From Gammaproteobacteria bacterium (GTDB lineage: Bacteria; Pseudomonadota; Gammaproteobacteria; Steroidobacterales; Steroidobacteraceae), in assembly GCA_025357835.1 (NCBI GenBank), contig JANYLM010000024.1:81940-145939 (forward strand): 64,000 nucleotides of DNA, given 5' to 3'. Positions within the stretch are counted from its first letter, which is position 1, and each line of letters opens with the position of its first letter. The position numbers and the translations under genes were made by a program. This document shows positions 21,539-29,381 of the stretch, piece by piece. The notes below the pieces were generated by a model. That model searched no databases and was not told the DNA's origin. It was given only the letters and a program-made list of their open reading frames with translations.

Positions 21539-22174
21539 ATGAGTATCTACCTGCAACTGCATCCGGTGTCTCCGCAGCGACGGTTCGTACGCCAGGCGGT
21601 CGAGGTCCTGCGCGGCGGAGGGGTGATCGTCTACCCCACCGATTCTTGTTATGCGCTTGGCTGCCATATCGGGGATAAGGCCGCGCTGGAGCGCATCCGC
21701 AACATTCGACAAACGGATCGAAATCATCACTTCACGCTGGTGTGCCGCGACCTTGCCGAGGTTGGAAAGTACGCCATGGTGGACAATTGGCAGTACCGGC
21801 TGCTGCGCGCACACACTCCGGGTCCCTATACCTTCTTGCTCAACGCCTCGCGCGAGACGCCGCGGCGCCTGAAGCATGAGCGGCGGGGCACCATCGGATT
21901 GCGTGTTCCGGACCACCCGGTGACCGCCCTGTTGCTGAGTGAATTGGGCGAGCCCATCATGAGTTCGACCTTGCTTCTGCCTGGGGAGGAGTGGCCGCGC
22001 ACCGATGCCAAGGACATCTATGAAAAGCTCGAACGCAGCGTCGAACTGGTGCTGGACGGCGGCAATTGCGGGCTGATACCCACCACGGTCATCGATCTGT
22101 CGGGCGACCGCGCCAGTGTGGTGCGCGAGGGCCGCGGTGACGTTGGCCCCTTTGCGGACTCCGCATCCGTATAA
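21539..22174 (+). CDS. yciO: YciO/TsaC-type threonylcarbamoyladenylate synthase family protein
   Basis: A 211-residue YrdC-like fold. PTDSCYALGC (near 33-42) and the KxR/SxN-like nucleotide site (IRQTDRNHHFTLVCRDL) match the Sua5/TsaC superfamily; TPGPYTFLLNAS and GTIGLRVPDHPV complete it. TsaC makes the threonylcarbamoyl-AMP used for t6A37 in tRNA; YciO is a paralogue with weaker or unclear activity. The extended form RNHHFTLVCRDLAEVGKYA favours YciO over TsaC. The gene is divergent to yciB and followed by the M50 protease, an order common in gammaproteobacteria. Confidence 0.9.
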   Translation: MSIYLQLHPVSPQRRFVRQAVEVLRGGGVIVYPTDSCYALGCHIGDKAALERIRNIRQTDRNHHFTLVCRDLAEVGKYAMVDNWQYRLLRAHTPGPYTFLLNASRETPRRLKHERRGTIGLRVPDHPVTALLLSELGEPIMSSTLLLPGEEWPRTDAKDIYEKLERSVELVLDGGNCGLIPTTVIDLSGDRASVVREGRGDVGPFADSASV

Positions 22175-22231
22175 TGCCGGCGCGATGCGGGCATTAAAGC
22201 TTGTATTTAATTTCAATAACGAGTGTAAGCA

Positions 22232-22888
22232 TTGGATTTATTTGATTTTCTGCATAAAATCTCCATCTGGGCAATCCCGGTTCTCCTTGCAGTCACCCTG
22301 CACGAAGCTGCGCATGGTTGGATGGCCAGATACTTCGGTGACCGCACCGCCGAGCTGCTGGGGCGTTTGAGCTTGAACCCGCTGCGCCACATCGATCCCA
22401 TCGGTACTGTGCTGGTTCCCGGACTATTACTTGCGGTCGGTGCTCCATTGTTCGGATGGGCGAAGCCGGTGCCGGTGGCCACGAGTGCGCTTCGCAATCC
22501 GCGTCGGGCAATGATCTTGGTGGCGCTTGCCGGCCCGGCGGCAAATCTCTTGATGGCCCTCGCCTGGTGCAGCGTGCTGGTCGCGATCACCCAAGTCCAC
22601 GGGAATGGGACATTGAATCGTTGGATTGGGGCCATGGCGCAGGCGGGAATCTGGACCAATGCGATTCTTGCGGTGTTCAATCTGCTGCCGATTCCACCGC
22701 TCGACGGCGGCCGCGTGCTCGCGGGACTGCTGCCGCCTCGCTTGGGCGCTCGCCTGGAAAAAATTGAGCCGATCGGCCTGTTCATCGTAATTGGACTAAG
22801 CGTATTCGGTCTGTTCGCTTGGCTGTTCGATCCGGCCTTTCACATCGTTGAACGTGTCATCCATGAACTGGTCAGGTCCTCGGCATGA
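22232..22888 (+). CDS. Site-2 protease family protein (peptidase M50)
   Basis: A 218-residue intramembrane zinc metalloprotease. The zinc-binding HEAAH (24-28) lies in the first helix and the third ligand in NLLPIPPLDGGR (near 150-161). About five to six hydrophobic segments are visible and there is no PDZ or CBS domain, so this is the short class found beside trpS in many gammaproteobacteria, not RseP. Its substrate is unknown. The start is a TTG at 22232; no ATG precedes HEAAH in this frame. It overlaps trpS by four bases (ATGA). Confidence 0.88.
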   Translation: MDLFDFLHKISIWAIPVLLAVTLHEAAHGWMARYFGDRTAELLGRLSLNPLRHIDPIGTVLVPGLLLAVGAPLFGWAKPVPVATSALRNPRRAMILVALAGPAANLLMALAWCSVLVAITQVHGNGTLNRWIGAMAQAGIWTNAILAVFNLLPIPPLDGGRVLAGLLPPRLGARLEKIEPIGLFIVIGLSVFGLFAWLFDPAFHIVERVIHELVRSSA

Positions 22889-24099
22889 GTGGTCCAATAC
22901 AAAATCGACGCGTGCTCTCCGGCATGCGGCCCACTGGGCAATTGCACCTGGGGAACTATCACGGTGCCCTGAAGAATTGGATCGAGCTGCAGTACCAGTA
23001 CGAATGCTATTTCTTCATTGCCGATTGGCATGCCCTCACCACCGGATACGAGGACACCTCGAAGCTGGAGGAATACGTCTGGACCATGGCCATCGACTGG
23101 TTGGCGGCGGGTCTGAATCCCGGTGTGGCCACCCTATTTGTACAGTCCAAGGTACCGGAGCACGCGGAGCTGCATCTGTTGTTGTCGATGATTACGCCCT
23201 TGGGTTGGCTGGAGCGTGTTCCGACCTACAAGGACCAACAGACTCAACTGGCCAACCAGGACCTCAGCACTTACGGCTTTCTGGGTTACCCCTTGCTGCA
23301 ATCCGCGGATATTTTGTTGTACCGCTCGCAGTTTGTGCCGGTGGGTGAAGATCAAGTGGCACACGTGGAAGTCACTCGCGAGGTCGCGAGGCGCTTCAAT
23401 CACATCTATGGTCGCGAGCCGGAGTTCGAACAAAAGGTTGAAAAGGCCATCAAGAGCTTGGGTTCGCGCAATTCCGCCATGTACCGCACCCTGCGCAAAG
23501 AGTTTCAGGAAAAGGGCGACGCGGACGCTTTGGCCAAGGCACGCGCTCTGGTCGAATCGAATGCCCGTTTGACCGTCGCCGACCGCGATCGCCTGTTCGG
23601 CTTTCTCGAAGGCACCGGCATCGCGATTTTATTCGAGCCGGAGGTGCTGCTCACTGCAACGCCCAAGGTGCCCGGGTTGGACGGACGCAAAATGTCCAAG
23701 TCTTACGGCAACACCATCGGCCTGCGCGAGGACCCCGACTCCATCGTCAAGAAGCTCAAGGCCATGCAAACCGATCCGGCGCGCGTGCGGCGCACCGATC
23801 CGGGTGATCCCGGCAAGTGTCCGGTGTGGGACCTGCACAAGGTGTATTCAAACGCAGACACCCAAGCCTGGGTGCAGCGAGGTTGCCGCAGCGCGGGGAT
23901 CGGCTGCCTGGAATGCAAAGCGCCTCTGATCGAAAAGATCGTCGAGGAAGTGTCCGCGATCTCCAAGCGGGCGCTGGAGTTTGAAGAGAATCCAGAACTG
24001 GTACGCGGTATCATCGCAGAAGGGTGCGAGCGGGCGCGTGGAGCGGCGCGCGATACGCTGGACGCGGTCCGTCAAGCCATGGGCATGGATTACCGATGA
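22885..24099 (+). CDS. trpS: Tryptophanyl-tRNA synthetase
   Basis: A 404-residue class I aminoacyl-tRNA synthetase charging tRNA(Trp). The HIGH box is PTGQLHLGN (16-24) and the KMSKS box is GRKMSKSYGN (near 269-278). It is about 65 residues longer than E. coli TrpRS; the extra sequence between the two boxes (about 185-235, KKFQEKG-type charged helices) matches the long TrpRS of pseudomonads and xanthomonads. Four-base overlaps on both sides (ATGA) couple it to the M50 gene and to scpA. Confidence 0.95.
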   Translation: MSGPIQNRRVLSGMRPTGQLHLGNYHGALKNWIELQYQYECYFFIADWHALTTGYEDTSKLEEYVWTMAIDWLAAGLNPGVATLFVQSKVPEHAELHLLLSMITPLGWLERVPTYKDQQTQLANQDLSTYGFLGYPLLQSADILLYRSQFVPVGEDQVAHVEVTREVARRFNHIYGREPEFEQKVEKAIKSLGSRNSAMYRTLRKEFQEKGDADALAKARALVESNARLTVADRDRLFGFLEGTGIAILFEPEVLLTATPKVPGLDGRKMSKSYGNTIGLREDPDSIVKKLKAMQTDPARVRRTDPGDPGKCPVWDLHKVYSNADTQAWVQRGCRSAGIGCLECKAPLIEKIVEEVSAISKRALEFEENPELVRGIIAEGCERARGAARDTLDAVRQAMGMDYR

Positions 24100-25010
24100 A
24101 ACCTGAATTGACCCTTGTGCAAAATATGGCATCGCCGCCGCCTGTAGCCGTGCCGCAGCCCGCGCAGGCTGAGATGCCATTCGCGATGGTGGAGGGCCAG
24201 CCCATCACCGAGATGCCGCGGGATTTGTACATCCCGCCGCAGGCGCTCGAGGTGTTTCTTGAGGCCTTCGAGGGTCCGCTGGACATGCTGCTGTACCTGA
24301 TACGTCGGCAGAATCTGGACATTTTGGATATTCCCATCGCAGAGATTACGCGCCAGTACATGCGCTACATCGAATTGATGCAGGTGCTGCAATTGGAGTT
24401 GGCGGGCGAGTACCTGCTGATGGCGGCGACTCTCGCCGAAGTGAAGTCGCGCATGCTGTTGCCGCGCATCGGCAGTGAGGAGTCCGCGGAGGAAGGGGAT
24501 CCTCGGGCAGAGTTGGCGCGCCGCCTGCAGGAATACGAACGCTTCAAGCGAGCCGCCGAAGGCATAGACAGGATGCCGCGGCTGGAGCGCGATACCTGGG
24601 TCGCGTCGGCGGATTTGGTGGACCGAAAGGTCGTGCGCATCCCGCCCCAGGTGACCTTGCAAGAAATGCTGTTGGCCTTTCAAGAAGTGCTGTCGCGCAG
24701 CGATATGTTCGCCCATCACCACGTGCAGCGTGAACCTCTGTCGGTACGGCAGCGCATGACTGACGTGTTGGCGTCGTTGACGGCGAGCACCTTCGTGGAT
24801 TTCGTGCAATTGTTTCGCGCCGAGGAAGGCCGTCGCGGAGTGACGGTCACCTTCGTCGCCATACTTGAGCTGCTGCGCGAGGGTCTGATCGAAATAGCGC
24901 AGGCGCAGGCCTATGCGCCGCTGCACGTACGCCTCGGCAATCCTGCCCGTCACCTGAAACTGGTGGCCGATGACGGTGCCGCCAATGATGAACTTGCGAG
25001 TACCCAATGA
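24096..25010 (+). CDS. scpA: Segregation and condensation protein A
   Basis: A 304-residue kleisin linking the SMC heads. The N-terminal domain that binds the SMC neck is FEGPLDMLLYLIRRQNLDIL over residues about 58-77, followed by LAGEYLLMAATLAEVKSRMLLP; the C-terminal winged helix ends the protein (VTVTFVAILELLREGLIEI). The ATG at 24096 overlaps the trpS stop and is preferred to the longer frame from 24024, which would lie inside trpS. About 45 Pro/Ala-rich residues precede the kleisin domain. scpB follows with a four-base overlap. Confidence 0.95.
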   Translation: MKPELTLVQNMASPPPVAVPQPAQAEMPFAMVEGQPITEMPRDLYIPPQALEVFLEAFEGPLDMLLYLIRRQNLDILDIPIAEITRQYMRYIELMQVLQLELAGEYLLMAATLAEVKSRMLLPRIGSEESAEEGDPRAELARRLQEYERFKRAAEGIDRMPRLERDTWVASADLVDRKVVRIPPQVTLQEMLLAFQEVLSRSDMFAHHHVQREPLSVRQRMTDVLASLTASTFVDFVQLFRAEEGRRGVTVTFVAILELLREGLIEIAQAQAYAPLHVRLGNPARHLKLVADDGAANDELASTQ

Positions 25011-25843
25011 ACGATACATACGTGAAAAATGTGATTGAAGCGGCGCTGCTCGCCGCCGGCCGCCCGCTGACGATGGATGAGTTGGTGAGCGTATTCGATG
25101 AGCGCGATGGATCCAATGCCGAGGAGGTGCGCAGCGCCCTAGCGGCGTTGACGGCGGATTACGAGACGCGTGGGCTGGAATTGCTGGAAGTGGCGAGCGG
25201 CTATCGGATTCAAATAAGAGCCGCCGTGGCACAGCCGGTATCGCGGCTATGGCAGGAACGGCCGGCCAAGTATTCCCGGGCTCTGCTCGAAACCCTTGCA
25301 TTGGTTGCCTATCGCCAGCCAATTACGCGCGGCGAGATCGAGCAAATCCGCGGCGTAGCTGTCAATCCCCATATCGTCAAAACGCTGCTGGAGCGTAACT
25401 GGATCCGCGTGGTGGGCCATCGCGACGTGCCCGGCAAGCCGGAGCTGCTAGGCACGACTCGAGAGTTTCTCGATTATTTTAGCCTGAAGAAGCTCGACGA
25501 CTTGCCGACCCTGGCGCAGCTCAAGGAACTCGAGGACTTGCGAGTGCAGTTGACTCTGCCGGGCGCGGATCCGGCGGTCGCAACCGACGCGGATGCAGAC
25601 GCCGATGCGGACACTGACCCGACTGCGGACACTGACGCGACTGCCGGCACCGGTGCCAATGCCGAAGGGTCGCCGGGTGCCGCCGCGAAAATTTCCCCCG
25701 CGGCGGCCGGCGAGTCCGAGTCGTTCGAAGTCGGCGCCGATGATGAGGAGGAGCAGGATTCCGACAGCGGACAGGATGCGCAAGACCTATCGCCGCGGCA
25801 ACAGGGATTGGTCGCAAGCGGTGCGCAAGACGACCCGAATTGA
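25007..25843 (+). CDS. scpB: Segregation and condensation protein B with acidic repeat tail
   Basis: A 278-residue ScpB. The first 180 residues form two winged-helix domains (IEAALLAAGRPLTMDEL, YRIQIRA, LLETLALVAYRQPITRGEIE, RNWIRVVGHRDVPGKPELLGTT split at its parts), which bind ScpA. The remainder is a low-complexity Asp/Ala/Thr/Gly tail with DADADADADTDPTADTDA-like repeats and a Glu-rich end. Such tails occur in proteobacterial ScpB and have no known function. The start overlaps the scpA stop (ATGA) and the stop overlaps the next ATG (TGATG). Confidence 0.94.
   Translation: MNDTYVKNVIEAALLAAGRPLTMDELVSVFDERDGSNAEEVRSALAALTADYETRGLELLEVASGYRIQIRAAVAQPVSRLWQERPAKYSRALLETLALVAYRQPITRGEIEQIRGVAVNPHIVKTLLERNWIRVVGHRDVPGKPELLGTTREFLDYFSLKKLDDLPTLAQLKELEDLRVQLTLPGADPAVATDADADADADTDPTADTDATAGTGANAEGSPGAAAKISPAAAGESESFEVGADDEEEQDSDSGQDAQDLSPRQQGLVASGAQDDPN
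25583..25645 (+). repeat. Degenerate Asp/Ala/Thr codon repeat in scpB
   Basis: A tandem array of GAC/GAT-GCG-type hexamers (GACGCG, GATGCA, GACGCC, GATGCG, GACACT) gives alternating Asp with Ala or Thr. It is in frame and prone to slippage in six-base steps. Confidence 0.65.
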
Positions 25844-26694
25844 TGCGACCCAGAGCGCCACGCAAGCCATTATCGCCGCGAAAAGACCAGCCGCCGTCCG
25901 AGCGTGTGCAAAAGCTGCTGTCTGCGGCGGGCGTAGGTTCGCGCCGCGAAGTGGAACGCTGGATACGCGAGGGACGGCTGCAAATTAACGGCGAGGTGCC
26001 GGCCCTGGGCGCCAAGCTCACGCCGCGCGACCGCATTACGCTCGATGGCCGGCCGGTCAGATTGCATACACCTGCGGTCAAGGAATTGCGCGTGCTGTTG
26101 TTTCATCGCTCGCCGGGCGATACCCTAGATTTGAAGGCGGCGACTTCGCGCGCGGCGGAGCATCTGAACTTACCGCGCTCCTCCGGACGCTGGCTGGCCA
26201 TCCAGCCTATGCCGCCGGTCGACGGCGGCTTGGAAATTCTCACCGACGACGGAGCCTGGGCGCACCGGGTATCGCGCGGTGTGCATGCACTGACCGTCGA
26301 CTATGTATTGCGGATGCGCGGGCCGCTCAACAATGAACTGGTCGAGGAATTTCGCGCCGCCACGGACTGCGAGGGCGAGGCGATGAGCATCTTGCAAGCG
26401 GATGCCCAGTACGGCGAAGGATTCAACCACTGGCTGAATGTCACGGTGCGCGCGACGCGTTCCGCCCAGGTGCGGCATTGGTGGGCGGCACGCGGCATCA
26501 TCGTAAGCCGCTTGATGCGCGTCCGATTCGGGCCGGTGCACCTATCGCGCGAACTGCCCCGCGGGCACTCACGCGCCATGTTGAGCAGCGAACGCAACGC
26601 ACTGGTCAACGAGATCGACGCGGCCAAGCTGGCCGTCGATGCCGCCAAGCTCGGCGAGCCGCCGCCCGGCGCCGAGGAGCCCGGCTCGATCTAG
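25843..26694 (+). CDS. RluB/RsuA-family pseudouridine synthase homologue lacking the catalytic Asp
   Basis: A 283-residue protein with an N-terminal S4 RNA-binding domain (ERVQKLLSAAGVGSRREVE, residues 20-38) and a RluB-like catalytic fold. Against the RluB core (GRW, seven residues, then the catalytic Asp of GRLD, ending LLLFTTDGELA) this protein has GRW at 115-117 and LEILTDDGAWA at the same spacing, but QPMP where GRLD should be; Pro124 stands at the catalytic Asp. The later conserved Tyr (VDYVLRM) remains. It takes the rluB position after scpAB but probably cannot isomerise uridine; RNA binding may be kept. The ATG at 25843 overlaps the scpB stop. Confidence 0.85.
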   Translation: MRPRAPRKPLSPRKDQPPSERVQKLLSAAGVGSRREVERWIREGRLQINGEVPALGAKLTPRDRITLDGRPVRLHTPAVKELRVLLFHRSPGDTLDLKAATSRAAEHLNLPRSSGRWLAIQPMPPVDGGLEILTDDGAWAHRVSRGVHALTVDYVLRMRGPLNNELVEEFRAATDCEGEAMSILQADAQYGEGFNHWLNVTVRATRSAQVRHWWAARGIIVSRLMRVRFGPVHLSRELPRGHSRAMLSSERNALVNEIDAAKLAVDAAKLGEPPPGAEEPGSI

Positions 26695-27791
26695 TGGGCC
26701 GAGGGCGGCGGCGAGGCCTGCAGCAATTGCGCCAGATACGGCTGCCACAGCGCAGCCCAGGTGTGCGTGCCATGTCCATGAGTTTGATCGGAGGCCGGCA
26801 GCAGCACGAAACGTCCGCCGTTCACCTTTTTGATTTCGCGTTCCGCGATACCCAGCTCCGGCGGGTTGATGAAGTCATCGGCCGAGTTGACTTGGGTCAG
26901 CGGGGCTTTGATTTTCCCGAGTCCGGCGGAGGGATCGTAGTCGCGGGATGCGCTCACCTGGTAGAGCAGATCGTTGGCGTCTAAGTCCTCGAGTTCACGT
27001 TGCATGAATTTTTCCAGGAATTGGTCCGCGGCTTCCCGAGTCGGTAGGGCCTGCTGCATTGGAATCGGCGCACTGCCGGCGATCAATAGCAGGCCAGCCG
27101 CCGTACGCAAGGCACCAGTGGGTTCGCTCTGGTACTCGCCTTGCAGCCACTGTGGATCGGTGCGAATCGCTTGCACGAGCAGATCGCGCCACAGGCGGTT
27201 GCGGCCGGCGATTTGCACCGGCAGGCAGGCGAGGGGCATCAAGGCATCCATGAAATCGGGATATGCCTCCCCCCACATGAAGGTGTGCATGCACCCCATC
27301 GAAGTTCCCATCACCAACCGTAAGTGGTCAACCTGCAGGCCCTGAAGCAGCAAGGCGTGTTGCGCGGCCACCATGTCTGCGTAGCCGTATTGGGGAAAGC
27401 GCCCATGCAAGGCGTCGCTCGGTTTGCTGGATTTTCCGTGGCCAATGGCGTCGGGCAAAATAATGAAATATTTATGCGCATCCAGCAATTGTCCTGGACC
27501 GAAGAGCACACCGGCGAAATGCTCGTTGAGCAGGCTGCGGCCGGAACCGCCGGTGCCGTGCATGATTAGTACGGCGTTGTCCAATGTGCCGTGCGGGTCG
27601 CGATGCGGCTTGCCGAGAGTCGTGAAGTGCAGGCGCAATTCCGGCAGAGTTTCGCCCGACGTAAAGTGAAAGTCGCGGATGACATAGTCGTTTTCAACCG
27701 GCGGCGCCGCGGGGTCGGTAAGGGCCGTGCCCAGCGACGGCGCCAGCGCGGCGACGAGAGCGCAAGTCGATAGAAATTGCCGTGAACGCAT
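26691..27791 (-). CDS. Secreted alpha/beta hydrolase, MetX-like
   Basis: A 366-residue protein with a signal peptide (MRSRQFLSTCALVAALAPSL, cleavage near residue 23) and an alpha/beta hydrolase fold. The oxyanion region is MHGTGGSGRSLL (78-89), the nucleophile elbow is GTSMG with Ser164, the acid is the Asp of VNSADDFINPPE (near 305) and the His lies in HGHGTHTW near the end. The overall pattern resembles homoserine O-acetyltransferase (MetX) relatives, but the signal peptide argues against Met synthesis, so the substrate is unknown. It converges on the Rlu-like gene, and the two TAG stops overlap in one CTAG. Confidence 0.85.
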   Translation of the reverse strand: MRSRQFLSTCALVAALAPSLGTALTDPAAPPVENDYVIRDFHFTSGETLPELRLHFTTLGKPHRDPHGTLDNAVLIMHGTGGSGRSLLNEHFAGVLFGPGQLLDAHKYFIILPDAIGHGKSSKPSDALHGRFPQYGYADMVAAQHALLLQGLQVDHLRLVMGTSMGCMHTFMWGEAYPDFMDALMPLACLPVQIAGRNRLWRDLLVQAIRTDPQWLQGEYQSEPTGALRTAAGLLLIAGSAPIPMQQALPTREAADQFLEKFMQRELEDLDANDLLYQVSASRDYDPSAGLGKIKAPLTQVNSADDFINPPELGIAEREIKKVNGGRFVLLPASDQTHGHGTHTWAALWQPYLAQLLQASPPPSAH

Positions 27792-27809
27792 CAGTGCTCC
27801 CCTTCGCTG

Positions 27810-28574
27810 CTATTGAGCCTCAATGTACTGCCCATAAATACCGCGACTTTGTACGCTCAGCAAGTACAAGAAGGTCCCGCTCACCACGGCCGGCGCCGGG
27901 ACCGTATTAGGATCTTCGGCCGGATAGGCGGCGGCCCGCATCGCCGTTCGCATGCGCCCCGGATCCACGCTGTTCACGCGAATATTCGGCTCGCCCTCGA
28001 GTTCTTGGGAGAGCATGCTGCGCACCGACTCCAATCCGGATTTGGAGACGGCATAGGCTCCCCAAAAAGGCCGCTGGTTGTGCACGACGCCGCTGCTGAC
28101 GAAAACCACGGAGGCGTCCGCCGACTTGCGTAGATTGGGCAGCAAAATCTGGGTCAATATGAATGGCGCCGTCAGATTCACGTGCAGTACCTTGCACCAG
28201 GTCGGCACGTCGTATTGTTCCAGCGGCGTTCTGTCCCCCAGCAGCGCGGCGGCATGCACCACGCCGTCGAGCTTGCCGAACTCTTCGCCGATGGTTTTCG
28301 CCAGATTGTCGTAGTCCACGGCGGTCGCGGTGGCCAGATCCAGCACCGCGATCGCGGGTTGCTGCTTCCCCACGGCAGCTATTTCATCGTAGACGAGATC
28401 GAGTTTGCGGCTGTTGCGGCCCGACAAAATTACAGTGGCGCCGGCGCGCGCGCATTCCACCGCCAGCGCCCTTCCCAAGCCACTGCCGGCGCCGGTGATC
28501 AAGATGTGACGCCCGTCGAGCAAGTCGGCAGAGGGCGTGAACTGTTTGGGAACCATAGGGAACTCCGAATTCAT
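27810..28574 (-). CDS. SDR family oxidoreductase, YciK-like
   Basis: A 254-residue short-chain dehydrogenase/reductase. The cofactor site is ILITGAGSGLGRALA (near 24-38) with NADP-type SGRNSRKLD after strand 2. The catalytic set is Ser in VFVSSGVV and the YxxxK of YAVSK (near 180). Its place in a block with ubiG and upstream of gyrA matches the yciK gene of pseudomonads. YciK itself has no firmly assigned substrate. Its start overlaps the stop of the squalene/phytoene-synthase-like gene by four bases, so the two are translationally coupled. Confidence 0.85.
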   Translation of the reverse strand: MNSEFPMVPKQFTPSADLLDGRHILITGAGSGLGRALAVECARAGATVILSGRNSRKLDLVYDEIAAVGKQQPAIAVLDLATATAVDYDNLAKTIGEEFGKLDGVVHAAALLGDRTPLEQYDVPTWCKVLHVNLTAPFILTQILLPNLRKSADASVVFVSSGVVHNQRPFWGAYAVSKSGLESVRSMLSQELEGEPNIRVNSVDPGRMRTAMRAAAYPAEDPNTVPAPAVVSGTFLYLLSVQSRGIYGQYIEAQ

Positions 28575-29359
28575 AGAGGGGCGCGCCGCGCCGTCGTCCA
28601 GGCGAGTAGCATATCTTTGAGCCGTCGGCGCTCCTGCGGCGCGGCACGGCTGTTCAATTGAGTCAGGCCAAGTGCTGCGAGCACCAGCAGGTGTCGATGG
28701 CGACGTCTCTCGGCACGGGGCAGTGCCTGCGCGGCGGCCTCAAAGTAGCCTGCGGCCCGTTCGCGCAAGCCGTCGAGATAGATCTGTAGATGCGAGGGCG
28801 GTGGATCGGAGGCGAGGTCGTCATTGTCGACTCCCGCCGCCATGAGTTCATCGATTGCAAAGGGCACGCGGCCCATTCGCGCCTCGCGCCGGTAATCGCG
28901 AATCGCCCTCGACAGGTAGCCAGCGGCCGCAAGCGCTGTCGTGCAACGGCTCAAGCTTGCCTCGTCGGGGACCTCGGCCGCAAGCCGCGACACCAGCGCC
29001 AAGGGCTCGCCCCACAATGCCCGAGATTGTGATTCGAGATCGGTACCGCGCTCGAGAGGCACTCCGCCCACCTGGGTCGCGGCGGCCTTGACCGCGGTAG
29101 ATAACGCGGTGAAATCGACCAAGGCGGCGCGAGGCAAGCCGGCGAGATAGCCGCTGATAGGGTGTACGGCGGAGCCGGCGGCGAGCCGTTGCATTTCCTC
29201 CTGCCACCAGGCGAGCTTCAAGTGCGCGACGCCGGTTTCGGTGGCCGGATCCATGAGCGCCTGCCACTCCGCCTCGAGGGCATATATACCGAGCAGGGGC
29301 GCACGCGATTCCGCCGCGGCGAAAAGCCAACTCCAGTAGTGCGCCGTGCCCGGCGGCAC
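28571..29359 (-). CDS. Squalene/phytoene synthase family protein (short, NDUFAF6-like)
   Basis: A 262-residue all-helical protein of the trans-isoprenyl diphosphate synthase head-to-head superfamily. Recognisable parts are LLGIYALEAEWQAL (near 22), LKLAWWQEEMQRL (near 47-59) and YLSRAIRDYRREARMGRVPF (near 148-167), the last matching the second Asp/Arg-rich region. The first canonical DxxxD motif is not present (EAEWQ instead), as in the short proteobacterial group related to the assembly factor NDUFAF6, so prenyl synthase activity is doubtful. No other carotenoid or hopanoid gene is nearby. The start is a GTG at 29359. Confidence 0.75.
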   Translation of the reverse strand: MPPGTAHYWSWLFAAAESRAPLLGIYALEAEWQALMDPATETGVAHLKLAWWQEEMQRLAAGSAVHPISGYLAGLPRAALVDFTALSTAVKAAATQVGGVPLERGTDLESQSRALWGEPLALVSRLAAEVPDEASLSRCTTALAAAGYLSRAIRDYRREARMGRVPFAIDELMAAGVDNDDLASDPPPSHLQIYLDGLRERAAGYFEAAAQALPRAERRRHRHLLVLAALGLTQLNSRAAPQERRRLKDMLLAWTTARRAPL

Positions 29360-29381
29360 CGCGCGCGTTAGGTAGGTCGCA

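Noticed and set aside
22170..22175. A perfect TATAAT box at the end of yciO that could drive the M50 protease gene.
   Set aside because: No -35 box at 16-18 bases; TTGGCC is 21 bases away and TTTGCG 13 bases, so it is not listed as a promoter.
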